Assembly: GCA_964614095.1 (NCBI GenBank)
Contig: CAZTJO010000006.1
Location: 1-64,000, forward strand
From: CAZWKX01 sp964614095
GTDB taxonomy: Bacteria > Actinomycetota > Acidimicrobiia > Spongiisociales > UBA11373
Reading direction: 5' to 3'
Length of the DNA stretch: 64,000 bases
Shown here piece after piece: positions 17,064 through 25,424 of the stretch. The notes under the pieces are model-generated. The model searched no databases and was not told where the DNA came from. It saw only the letters and a list, made by a program, of their open reading frames with translations. The number at the start of each line of letters is the position of its first letter. The first letter of the stretch is position 1. A program made the position numbers and the translations under genes.

Positions 17064-17960
17064 ATGCGCACACCTCGTGTCGCCTACCTCGCCCTCGCCG
17101 CCGCCGCCCTGCTCTTCGGATTGACATTTGTTGTCATCAAGGAGGTCGTCGTCGAGGGTGCCGTGGAGGGCTTTCCCCCGCTCGGGTTTGTGGGATGGCG
17201 GTTTCTGCTCGGCGCCACCGTGCTGACCGCCATCGCCCCGCCACGCAACGCCGCGGTCTGGCGCGATGGCACCATCGCCGGCCTCCTCCTCTTTGCCGGA
17301 TACGCTTTGCAGACGCAGGGGCTCGCCACCACCTCGGCGTCCAACTCGGGGCTCATCACCGGCCTGTACGTCGTCTTCACCCCGCTGCTGGCCGCCGCGG
17401 TGGCCCGGCGGGCCCCACGCCTCCTCGTCGTAGCGGGAGTTCTGCTGGCTTTTGCCGGCCTGGCCGCTCTCACCCTCAAGACCGGCTTTGCCCTCCATGA
17501 AGGCGACCTCCTGACGGTGGGCTGTGCCATCTCGTTCGCCGCCCACATCGTGTACCTGGCCCGGGTGGCGCCGCGCCATTCGGTCGTCGCCTTCACCTCG
17601 GTGCAGCTGATCGCCACCGCCCTTTTGGGCCTGGCGTCCAGCGCCTTGCTCGAAGGATTCCAGGTCCCACCCGGGAAAGTCTGGCCGGCCCTGCTGCTCA
17701 CCGGCCTCGCCGTGAGCGCCGGCGCCTTCCTGCTCCAGGTCTGGTCGCAGACGGTGGTGGGCCCGGCCCGCACCGCCATCCTGCTTGCCCTCGAGCCCGT
17801 GTTCGCCACCGCGGCCGCCGCGATTTGGCTCGGCGAGCGGCTGAGCGCCCGGGGATGGGCCGGCGCTGCGCTCATTCTGGCCAGCATCTATATCGTGCTG
17901 TCCGCCAGCGGCGAAGAGGACCAGCTACCCGCCGCCGAGGCTATCACCCCGGCCCACTGA
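17064..17960 (+). CDS. EamA/DMT-family transporter
   Basis: A 298-residue drug/metabolite transporter-type exporter with ten predicted helices as two EamA repeats. Typical features are ALLFGLTFVVIK in helix 1, GWRFLLGATVL in helix 2, the TSASNSGLITGLYVVFTPLLAA segment split around helices 3-4, and in the second repeat ALEPVFATAAAAIWLGERLS. Substrate unknown; characterised relatives export amino acids or metabolites. The last 36 bases overlap a small minus-strand membrane gene. Confidence 0.92.
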   Translation: MRTPRVAYLALAAAALLFGLTFVVIKEVVVEGAVEGFPPLGFVGWRFLLGATVLTAIAPPRNAAVWRDGTIAGLLLFAGYALQTQGLATTSASNSGLITGLYVVFTPLLAAAVARRAPRLLVVAGVLLAFAGLAALTLKTGFALHEGDLLTVGCAISFAAHIVYLARVAPRHSVVAFTSVQLIATALLGLASSALLEGFQVPPGKVWPALLLTGLAVSAGAFLLQVWSQTVVGPARTAILLALEPVFATAAAAIWLGERLSARGWAGAALILASIYIVLSASGEEDQLPAAEAITPAH

Positions 17961-18221
17961 GCCTCCCTGACGCGAGATGCCGGCCCGGTGGGCGCGAAGG
18001 GCCAGGCGCAGCAGGAAGAGGATCACAAAAAGCAGCAGCAGCAGCATGGCCACCAGCTCCGGACCATCGAAGTAGGAGGTGTGGCATGAACTCAGCCCCT
18101 CCTCACACAGGCCCCAGCCGTCACCGCCGCCGGCCAGGTCAAGCAGCACGAGCATGGGTATGAGAGTGACCGCCACGATGGCGGAGATGATCAGGCCGAT
18201 GGCGATCCGAATTCCGGTCAC
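17925..18221 (-). CDS. Small two-helix membrane protein, unknown
   Basis: A 98-residue reading frame with a GTG start, an N-terminal hydrophobic helix (about 5-30), a short extracytoplasmic-looking loop carrying two Cys (LCEEGLSSCHTSYF) that could form a disulfide, and a second helix (LVAMLLLLLFVILFLLRLAL) followed by a basic tail. The helix-loop-helix order is sensible, but the Shine-Dalgarno is poor and the end overlaps the EamA gene. Alternative: noncoding sequence that happens to be hydrophobic. Confidence 0.5.
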   Translation of the reverse strand: MTGIRIAIGLIISAIVAVTLIPMLVLLDLAGGGDGWGLCEEGLSSCHTSYFDGPELVAMLLLLLFVILFLLRLALRAHRAGISRQGGSVGRGDSLGGG

Positions 18222-18286
18222 GTTCTGAGATTACCGGCGCCCGGGCCCCGGTGGCAGCAGAAATCACAGCCTTGTAACCTCGCCCC

Positions 18287-19945
18287 ATGGAGCCCAAGGC
18301 GGGCCGATCGAGCCCAGACCAGTACTTCGAAGATCCTTTCACCCCGGAGGAGAAGGCCGTGCTCAAGGGATTCTTCACCAATACAAGCGGGCCGGTCTTT
18401 GCCCTGACCAACCTGCCCGAGGTGGTGAAGGGAGCCCTGTTTGCCCGCTACAGCCGCTCCCCCAAGTCGCTGCGCCGTCTCTTCCTCGACGAGTTCTACG
18501 ATTCACCAGAAGTGGCCCGGTCCCCCGAAGCTACGGCCGCCGGAGCCGCGCCCGTTTCTACCCGGCGGGCCGAGGATCTCTACCAGAAGGTGTTCACCGA
18601 GTACGGGGACGATTCCGTAGCTCAGCTCGGAGGTGTGCACCTCGCCTGCGAGCAGGCCTCCAACATCCTCACCAAGGTCCTGGAGTGGGGGCGCCTTGCC
18701 GCCTACCTCGAGCAAAGCACGCGCTACATGCTCTACGACCGTCCCCGCCAAGGCCGTTACCGCTACCTGGTGCCGCCCGAGGTGGCTGCCTCCCCTCTCG
18801 CCACCGAGTACCGCGATGCCATCGATTCCCTCTTTGACACCTATGGAGCGCTCACCCAACCGCTCTTCAGCTTCTACGAAACGTTGTCTCCCCGGGAGGC
18901 CGGGGATTCGGAGTACGTGCACCGCTCTGCGGTGCGGGCCCAGGTGTGCGACGACCTTCGCGGCCTCTTGCCGGCTGCAACCCTCTCCAACCTGGGGATC
19001 TACGCCAACGGCCAGGCCTACGAGATGCTCCTGCTGCGTATGCGGGCACACCCTCTGGCCGAGGTCCGCGACTACTCCAATCTCATGCTCACCGAACTGC
19101 GCAAGGTGATCCCCTCGTTTTTGCGCCGCGTCGACATGCCCGACCGAGGCGTGGCATGGAGCAGCTACCTAGAGACAACGGCGCAGGACATGCGCAAAAT
19201 CGCCACCGCCTTCGCCGCAGAGGTGGAGTCAAGGCCCCAGGTCAGCCTCGTCGAATGGGACCCCGACGCCGAGACCAAAATCGCCGCCGCCGCCCTCTAC
19301 CCGCACACTGATCTCCCCGACGACCAACTGCTGGCCGCCGTCCGCCGCCTCGACGCCGATGAGCGCCTCCGCATCATCCAGGCTTATGTCGGAGAGCGCA
19401 CCAACCGCCGCCATCGTCCGGGACGGGCGCTGGAGCGGACCGGCTACCGCTTTGACCTGCTCTGCGACTACGGAATCTTTCGTGACCTGCAGCGGCACCG
19501 CATGCTGACCCTTGAGTGGCAGCCCCTGGGCACCAGCCATGGCTACATCGTCCCGGCGGCGCTGAGCGAAATCGGAGCCGCCGAACGGTGGCACGCGGCC
19601 ATGGGGCGGGCCACCCGCCTCCACACCCGCCTCTCCGACACCGTCGGCAGCAACGTTTCGCAGTACGTGGTGCCCTTCGCATTCCGGGTGCGGTTCTCCA
19701 TGCAGATGACCACTCGCGAAGCGATGCATATGTTCGAGCTGCGAACGCAACGTGGAGGGCACGACGCCTACCGGCGGGTATGCCGTGAGATGCACCGCCT
19801 CATCGCCGAAAAGGCGGGCCATTCCGCCATCGCCGCGGCCATGCGGTTTGTCGACCATTCCGATTATGGGCTGGAGCGCCTCGACTCGGAGCGCAGAGCA
19901 GCGGCGCGGCGAGCCGCCGCCGGCGTCGCCGAGCCTGAAGATTGA
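18287..19945 (+). CDS. Double-domain ThyX-like (FAD-dependent thymidylate synthase family) protein
   Basis: A 552-residue product, about twice the length of ThyX, built of two ThyX-like halves. The first half (about 35-280) has LEQSTRY at 141-147, matching the end of the ThyX signature RHRxxSxNExSxR, and AEVRDYSN at 258-265, matching the dUMP-binding Arg region. The second half (about 365-515) has RHRPGRALE, then RDLQRHRMLTLEWQ with RHR at 403-405, and FELRTQ...HDAYRRV at 484-498. The first half has lost RHR (WGR instead) and the second has lost the ExSxR end. ThyX makes dTMP from dUMP with FAD and methylene-tetrahydrofolate, with active sites built between subunits, so a composite site is conceivable. 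Whether it makes dTMP is not shown. Confidence 0.8.
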   Translation: MEPKAGRSSPDQYFEDPFTPEEKAVLKGFFTNTSGPVFALTNLPEVVKGALFARYSRSPKSLRRLFLDEFYDSPEVARSPEATAAGAAPVSTRRAEDLYQKVFTEYGDDSVAQLGGVHLACEQASNILTKVLEWGRLAAYLEQSTRYMLYDRPRQGRYRYLVPPEVAASPLATEYRDAIDSLFDTYGALTQPLFSFYETLSPREAGDSEYVHRSAVRAQVCDDLRGLLPAATLSNLGIYANGQAYEMLLLRMRAHPLAEVRDYSNLMLTELRKVIPSFLRRVDMPDRGVAWSSYLETTAQDMRKIATAFAAEVESRPQVSLVEWDPDAETKIAAAALYPHTDLPDDQLLAAVRRLDADERLRIIQAYVGERTNRRHRPGRALERTGYRFDLLCDYGIFRDLQRHRMLTLEWQPLGTSHGYIVPAALSEIGAAERWHAAMGRATRLHTRLSDTVGSNVSQYVVPFAFRVRFSMQMTTREAMHMFELRTQRGGHDAYRRVCREMHRLIAEKAGHSAIAAAMRFVDHSDYGLERLDSERRAAARRAAAGVAEPED

Positions 19946-19952
19946 ACGCGGT

Positions 19953-20165
19953 TCAGCCGCTCAGTGGAATGCGGAGGACAAGCTCTTCGCCCTCAACCGT
20001 CCATGACGCCGACGCCACGATTCGGTAATCCAGGTGATCCTGCTCGGCCGACTCGATGTATTTGCGCCGTGCCTCGCCTTCGATCGGCGGGACTCCGCGT
20101 TCCTTGACCGCGTCCGCCCGTTGCTGGAATCGTTCGATAAAGGCGTCCACGTCGAAGCTGGCCAT
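19953..20165 (-). CDS. Small soluble protein of unknown function
   Basis: A 70-residue product preceded by GGAGG at good distance from its ATG. The N-terminal half is helical (FIERFQQRADAVKERG), then IEGEARRKYIESAEQDHLDYRIV, then a beta-strand-like end (SWTVEGEELVLRIPL). No known motif. It ends seven bases from the ThyX-like stop on the opposite strand. The strong ribosome binding site and regular composition make it a likely real gene. Confidence 0.7.
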   Translation of the reverse strand: MASFDVDAFIERFQQRADAVKERGVPPIEGEARRKYIESAEQDHLDYRIVASASWTVEGEELVLRIPLSG

Positions 20166-20272
20166 CTTCCCTCCGTCTGCGCGGCGCCTACCAGGCTAGA
20201 GGTGACGCCGTGGCCGTCGCGAATTCTCCGTGCCGGCCCGCGCCGGCGCCGGTCCAATCCTGCGATTCCCCC

Positions 20273-20778
20273 TCAGCAGCGGTGGGCACCGTCTCGCAGG
20301 TCGAGGACCATCGTGTCGGCGTAGCCGTCGCTCCCCACTACCACGTAGCCCTCACCGGCGTACAACTGGCGAGCCAGGCACGCTCGACGCTGAGACTGAT
20401 CTTGCGCGTCCCACATTCCCGGGCCCTGCGGACCAACTCGCGCAGCAGAGCCCGGCCCACTCCCCGTCTTCGCCACTCCGGGACTACGCCAATCGACAAC
20501 TCGGGCACGTCATCCGCAACGTATCCATACCCGAGATACTCCGACGTGAAGAGGCGCAGCCAGGCGGCACCGATCGGGCTGGCTTCCTCGGCAACCACCC
20601 CGGTCTCCCCGGAACGAGGCCACTCGTGCACATAGCGGGTCAGGGCCGGGTCGGCCCTGACCTCGTCGGGCGGGATCCTTGGCCGGTTGTCCCAGTTCGC
20701 CGCCTCGACGAGCATACTGAACAGGAAGGGCCCATCCTCCGGCGAGGCATCACGCCATCGGATCTTCTCCAGTACCAG
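20273..20778 (-). pseudogene. GNAT-family N-acetyltransferase, frameshifted
   Basis: The translation from about 20775 to 20380 is a GNAT domain (acetyl-CoA-dependent acyl transfer to amines): WRDASPEDGPFLFSMLVEAA, then IGVVPEWRRRGVGRALLREL with the acetyl-CoA loop RRGVGRA, then ISLSVERA. The frame then runs out of homology and stops at 20338, whereas the neighbouring frame continues exactly where the fold should, ARQLYAGEGYVVVG, to a stop at 20273. One base (or four) missing near 20376-20382 explains it. There is also no ATG, GTG or TTG between the dnaE stop and the domain start, only CTG. Either a decayed gene or a sequence error. Confidence 0.75.
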
Positions 20779-20827
20779 GCCAGCCTGCCCGGCTGCTGCG
20801 GAATCTGCAACAGCGGCGCAGCAGGGC

Positions 20828-23800
20828 TCAGCGAAGGATCGCCTCCGGGCCGAGCAGCTCCCGCAACTCGGCGTAGAGAGCGGTGCGAGGCTCGACACGG
20901 TGCTCCTCCCCGAGCCGCACCACCGTGTCGTCACCATCACCGACCATGTGCACAAACACATAAGTGTCGCCGGGGTGGTTCTCTAGAACGGCTCGAAGAC
21001 GGGCCACAAAGTCATGCGACATGCGTATCGACGGGATCCGAAGCCGCACCGATCGGTCCACGCTCAGGTCGGGCTCGGAAATGCCCTGGGAGATCAGCTT
21101 CACCGAATCGCCGCGCTGGTCCACACGTCCCGACACGGTGAGGATGGCGTCGGGCCTGATCAGGGTGCCGCTCGCCGCCACGGTCCTCGGGAAACAGACC
21201 ACCTCCACGCTTCCCCCAAGATCCTCGAGCTGGAAGAAGATCATCGGTTCACCGTTTTTTGTATAGCGGCGGGTGATGCCGCCGACGATGCCCCCCACCG
21301 TGGCGCCTTCACCGTCCTTGGCGTCGGTGAGGCCATCAATTGTCGATGTTGCCACGGCCCGCAGCGCACCCTCAACCCCAAAAAGCGGATGATCCGACAC
21401 GTAGAGGCCCAGCATCTCCTTCTCGAAGGCAAGCCGCGTCTGCTTGTCCCACTCCATTTCCGGTATCTCCGCCGCGGCGGACTGCAACGCAGGGTCCCCC
21501 GCCCCAAAAAGGCTGAACTGGCCCATATCCTCGGCGCGCCGCCGCGTCACCGCGGCATCGATCACCTGGTCATAGACGGCCAGCACGCCCTTGCGTGGGG
21601 CACCGGTGCCGTCGAAGGCTCCCGCCTTGATCAGAGACTCCACGGTTCGTTTGTTCAGCACACTCAGATCAACCCGATCCACAAAGTCCTGGAAGCTGGC
21701 GTATTCGCCGTCTTTCCTTCGCTCCTCCGTGATCAGGTCCACCACCCGCTCGCCCACGTTGCGCACTGCCGAAAGGCCGAACAGCACCGTGTTGTCGCGG
21801 GCAACAAAATCCGATTCCGATCTGTTCACATCGGGTACAAGCACCTGCAGATTCATGGCACGGCACTCGTTCAGGTAGAGGGCCGTGCGATCCTTGTCCC
21901 GCTTCACCGAGGTAAGCAACGCCGCCATGTACTCCGCCGGGTAGTGCACCTTCAGCCATGCCGTCTGGTAGGCGACGATGGCATAGCCGGCAGCGTGGGA
22001 CCGGTTGAAGCCGTATCCGGCAAAGTGGGATATCGCCTCAAAAAGGCTGCGGGCCAGGTCCTCGGAGTGTCCCTGCTCGGTGCAGCCGCGGACAAACTGC
22101 TCCTGCTGCTGCGCCATTACGGCAGGAATCTTTTTGCCCATGGCCTGGCGCAGGCCGTCTGCCTCCGCCATGGTGAAGCCGGCCATGATTCGGGCCGCCT
22201 CCATGACCTGCTCCTGGTACACCATGATCCCGTACGTCGCCTCGAGCACCTCACTGAGATCGGGGTGGGGATATTCCACCGCGATGCGGCCGTTCTTGCG
22301 GTCGGCATAGAGATTGTGAGTGCCCGCACCCAGGGGGCCGGGACGGTACAGCGACACGAGGGCGATCAGGTCCTCGAAACGATCGGGTCCCAGGTTCCTC
22401 ATCAGGGCCCGCATGCCCGACCCCTCGAGCTGGAAGATCCCCATCGAGTCGCCCCGAGACAGCATCTCGTATACCGCGGCGTCATCAAGCGACACCGAAT
22501 CGATGTCGGGCCGGGCACCGGTCCCGTCCTCGATGAGCTCCAGCGCTCTCTCGATGGTCGAGAGGTTGCGCAGGCCGAGAAAGTCCATTTTGAGCAGCCC
22601 CAGCTCCTCGATGGCGTGCATCTCGAATTGGGTGACGACCTCGGCGTCCTCTCCCTTCTGCTGCACGGGCACGATCTCGGTGATCGGGTCCGGTGTGATG
22701 ACCACGGCGGCGGCGTGGATGGAATCCTGACGCCGCAATCCCTCCAAACCGCGGGCAGTATCGATGATGCGGCGAGCGTCGGGATCGCCGTCGTACATGT
22801 CGCGCAGCCCGGCAGCGTTGGTGTGATAGTCCCGAATCGTCGACTCGGCATCGGCCGGCGGCGGTTCAAGGCACTGCCCCAACGTGGCTTCGCGCCCGAG
22901 TATGGCCGGCGGCATCGCCTTGGCGATACGATCGCCCACCGAGTAGGGATAGCCCAGCACGCGGGCCGAATCGCGCACGGCCTGCCGCCCTTTGATGGTG
23001 GAGAAGGTGACGATCTGGGCCACGTGGTCGGATCCGTAGCGCTCGGCCACGTAGCGGATCATCTCCCCCCGATAGCGCTCGTCGAAGTCCATGTCGATAT
23101 CGGGCATCTGCCGGCGTCCCGGGTTGAGGAACCGCTCAAAGATCAGTCCGAACTCGAGGGGATCGAGATCGGTGATGCGCAGGCAGTACGAGACGATCGA
23201 GCCGGCGGCGCTGCCCCGGCCCGGACCGGTGCGGATGCCCTGCTCCCGAGCGTGGCGCATGAGATCCCAGACGATCAGAAAGTACGAAGGGAAACCCATA
23301 CTCTCGATGACACGAAGCTCGTACTCGAGACGCTCGGTGACTTCGGCGGGTATCGGGTCGCCGTAGCGCTCCCGCGCCCCCTCCACGGCCAGCTCTCGCA
23401 GAAAGGACACCTCGGTGTGGGACTGGGGCACCGGGAATTGGGGCAGGAAGATCTGACCGAACTCCATTTTCAATTCGGCCCGCTCTGCGATGAACAGCGT
23501 GTTGTCGCATGCCCCGGGGAATCTGTCATCCGGGAAGAGGTCGCGCATCTCCTGCGCCGTGCGCACGTAGTAGCCCGAGCCGCCAAAACGAAAGCGGCCC
23601 TCGTCGGCCATCTTTGCTCCGGTCTGGATGCAGAGCAGGGCGTCGTGGGTCTCCGCCTCGTCGGCGCGGGTGTAATGGCAGTCGTTGGTGGCGATCAGCG
23701 GTGCACCGATCTTGTCGGCGATGCTCATGAGGTCCGGCAGCACCCGCTGCTGCGCCGGAACACCGTGGTCCATGACCTCGAAGTAGAAGCTGTCCTTGCC

Positions 23801-24337
23801 GAAGATGTCCTGGTACATGGCCGCCGCCTCGAGGGCAGCCTGGTAATCGCGCTCCACCCCAAAGTTGCCTTCCTCGTCGTAGGCATCAGGCGCCAGTAGC
23901 TGAGGAACGTGACCGCCCAGGCAGCCGGTTGTCCCCAGAAGCCCGGCTGAGTATTCGGCCAGGAGCTCAACATCCATTCGCGGCTTGTAGTAGAAGCCCT
24001 CGAGAAAAGCCCTGCTCGCCAGTTTGATGAGATTCCGGTAGCCGGTCTGGCTGAGCGCAAGCAGGGTGATGTGGTAGCGGATGTCGTCACGCCGCGGCGG
24101 TCGATCGAAACGCGATCCTGGAGTCAGGTAGGCCTCGATGCCGATGATGGGTTTTACCCCGACCGCGGTCGCCGCCTTATAGAAATCCACCGCCCCGTAC
24201 AGAACGCCGTGGTCGGTGATGGCCGCCGCCGGCTGGCCGTCGGCGGCCACGGCCTCGACGACGTCCGCCACCCGAGCGGCTCCATCCAGCATCGAATACT
24301 CGGTATGGAGATGCAGATGAACAAACGATTTTTTCAC
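20828..24337 (-). CDS. dnaE: DNA polymerase III alpha subunit
   Basis: Replicative polymerase of 1169 residues, normal for actinobacterial DnaE1. Order: PHP domain (VHLHLHTEYSMLDGA, ITDHGVLYGA), catalytic palm with PDIDMDF at about 411-417, fingers with GPGRGSAAGS, a helix-hairpin-helix region (FNRSHAAGYA, TVESLIKAGAFDGTG) and a C-terminal OB fold (GGIVGGITRRYTKNGEPM, VDQRGDSVKLI). The PHP histidines and aspartates are largely retained, so the domain may have proofreading activity as in mycobacterial DnaE1. Divergently transcribed from the DUF2090 gene; the shared upstream region is 142 bases. Confidence 0.97.
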   Translation of the reverse strand: MKKSFVHLHLHTEYSMLDGAARVADVVEAVAADGQPAAAITDHGVLYGAVDFYKAATAVGVKPIIGIEAYLTPGSRFDRPPRRDDIRYHITLLALSQTGYRNLIKLASRAFLEGFYYKPRMDVELLAEYSAGLLGTTGCLGGHVPQLLAPDAYDEEGNFGVERDYQAALEAAAMYQDIFGKDSFYFEVMDHGVPAQQRVLPDLMSIADKIGAPLIATNDCHYTRADEAETHDALLCIQTGAKMADEGRFRFGGSGYYVRTAQEMRDLFPDDRFPGACDNTLFIAERAELKMEFGQIFLPQFPVPQSHTEVSFLRELAVEGARERYGDPIPAEVTERLEYELRVIESMGFPSYFLIVWDLMRHAREQGIRTGPGRGSAAGSIVSYCLRITDLDPLEFGLIFERFLNPGRRQMPDIDMDFDERYRGEMIRYVAERYGSDHVAQIVTFSTIKGRQAVRDSARVLGYPYSVGDRIAKAMPPAILGREATLGQCLEPPPADAESTIRDYHTNAAGLRDMYDGDPDARRIIDTARGLEGLRRQDSIHAAAVVITPDPITEIVPVQQKGEDAEVVTQFEMHAIEELGLLKMDFLGLRNLSTIERALELIEDGTGARPDIDSVSLDDAAVYEMLSRGDSMGIFQLEGSGMRALMRNLGPDRFEDLIALVSLYRPGPLGAGTHNLYADRKNGRIAVEYPHPDLSEVLEATYGIMVYQEQVMEAARIMAGFTMAEADGLRQAMGKKIPAVMAQQQEQFVRGCTEQGHSEDLARSLFEAISHFAGYGFNRSHAAGYAIVAYQTAWLKVHYPAEYMAALLTSVKRDKDRTALYLNECRAMNLQVLVPDVNRSESDFVARDNTVLFGLSAVRNVGERVVDLITEERRKDGEYASFQDFVDRVDLSVLNKRTVESLIKAGAFDGTGAPRKGVLAVYDQVIDAAVTRRRAEDMGQFSLFGAGDPALQSAAAEIPEMEWDKQTRLAFEKEMLGLYVSDHPLFGVEGALRAVATSTIDGLTDAKDGEGATVGGIVGGITRRYTKNGEPMIFFQLEDLGGSVEVVCFPRTVAASGTLIRPDAILTVSGRVDQRGDSVKLISQGISEPDLSVDRSVRLRIPSIRMSHDFVARLRAVLENHPGDTYVFVHMVGDGDDTVVRLGEEHRVEPRTALYAELRELLGPEAILR

Positions 24338-24435
24338 CCGACGGACCGCTCCCGAACTACAGACCTGTAAGACCCGCGCACCTTACCAGCCATGCCGCAC
24401 CGACGCTCCGTGCCGATCGAGCATGCTGAGGCCTC

Positions 24436-24447
24436 TACAATCCCGCT
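24436..24447 (+). promoter_or_regulatory. Candidate promoter of the DUF2090-pfk unit
   Basis: TACAAT at 24436-24441 is a near-consensus -10 hexamer about 40 bases before the ATG at 24480. No good -35 hexamer is seen 16-18 bases upstream. Transcription would begin near 24448 and give a short leader ending in GGGGGA before the start codon. Confidence 0.35.
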
Positions 24448-24479
24448 GCGGAAACACAGCTACTCGTCTGGGGGAACCC

Positions 24480-25394
24480 ATGGAACTCGGCTACGACGGC
24501 AAGCTCTTCATCCTTGCCTTCGACCATCGCGGCAGCTTCAAGAAGAAGATGTTCGGCATCGACGGCCGTGAACCCACCGCCGATGAGCAGGACCGGCTCA
24601 ACGACGGCAAGCGGCTCGTGTGGGAGGGCCTCAAGGCGGCCGTGGAGGCCGGCGCCTCGGCAGAATCGGCCGGCGTACTCGTCGATGAGGAGATGGGCGC
24701 CGACATCGCCCGCGAGGCCAAAGAGCGTGGCTTCACTCTGGCCATGCCGGTGGAGAAGTCTGGCCAGCCGGTGTTCGATTTTGAATACGGAGATCAATTC
24801 GGAGACCACATCGAAGATTTTGACCCCGTGTTCGCCAAGGTGCTTGTCCGCTGGAATCCGGACGACGATGCCCAGATTCGCCAGGTGCAAGGTGAAAGGC
24901 TCAAGCGTCTGGGCGACTGGCTGCACGAACGGGACCGCAAGTACCTGTTTGAGCTGCTGGTTCCCGCGTCAAAGCATCAGCTGGCCCTTGTCGGCGGAGA
25001 CAGCGGCGACTACGACTCCCATGTTCGTCCGTACCTCATGCTCGAGGTCATCCAGGAAATCCAGGAGGCCGGTGTCGAACCGGATGTGTGGAAGATCGAG
25101 GGCATCGACACCCAGGCGGATTGTGAGCTCGTGTCCCGCCTCGTTCGCCGCGATGGACGCGACGGCGTCAGGGCCGTGGTACTCGGGCGCGGGGCCGACG
25201 ATGCCAAGGTTGCGCACTGGCTGCAGATGGGTGCACCGGTAGACGGCTACGTCGGTTTTGCCATCGGGCGCACCATCTGGTGGGCCGGCGTTGAGGCCTG
25301 GAAGGATGGCACCATGGATCGTGATCAGGCCACCGCCCTCATCGCAGACACCTACCGCAAGTTCATCGACGTCTACGAGAAGGCCGCCGGCTAG
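24480..25394 (+). CDS. DUF2090 aldolase-like protein
   Basis: A 304-residue TIM-barrel-type protein (DUF2090), related to the domain fused to IolC kinases and regarded as a 2-deoxy-5-keto-gluconate-6-phosphate aldolase. The N terminus LFILAFDHRGSFKKKMFG is the family hallmark. Further landmarks are LVDEEMGADIA, MPVEKSGQPVFDFEYG, FELLVPASKHQL, WKIEGIDTQADCE and YVGFAIGRTIWW near the C-terminal phosphate-binding edge. Here it stands alone, 30 bases before a PPi-type phosphofructokinase and a second phosphofructokinase, with no inositol genes. A role as a sugar-phosphate (perhaps fructose-bisphosphate) aldolase in glycolysis is inferred from context only. The ATG has GGGGGA seven bases upstream. 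Confidence 0.85.
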   Translation: MELGYDGKLFILAFDHRGSFKKKMFGIDGREPTADEQDRLNDGKRLVWEGLKAAVEAGASAESAGVLVDEEMGADIAREAKERGFTLAMPVEKSGQPVFDFEYGDQFGDHIEDFDPVFAKVLVRWNPDDDAQIRQVQGERLKRLGDWLHERDRKYLFELLVPASKHQLALVGGDSGDYDSHVRPYLMLEVIQEIQEAGVEPDVWKIEGIDTQADCELVSRLVRRDGRDGVRAVVLGRGADDAKVAHWLQMGAPVDGYVGFAIGRTIWWAGVEAWKDGTMDRDQATALIADTYRKFIDVYEKAAG

Positions 25395-25424
25395 CGCCGC
25401 ACCATCCAGCACAGGAGGCTGACC

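Noticed and set aside
21014..23899. 961-residue plus-strand frame antisense to dnaE
   Set aside because: A high-GC shadow of the dnaE codon pattern: His, Arg, Val-rich with no domain, no ribosome site, and fully covered by a certain gene.
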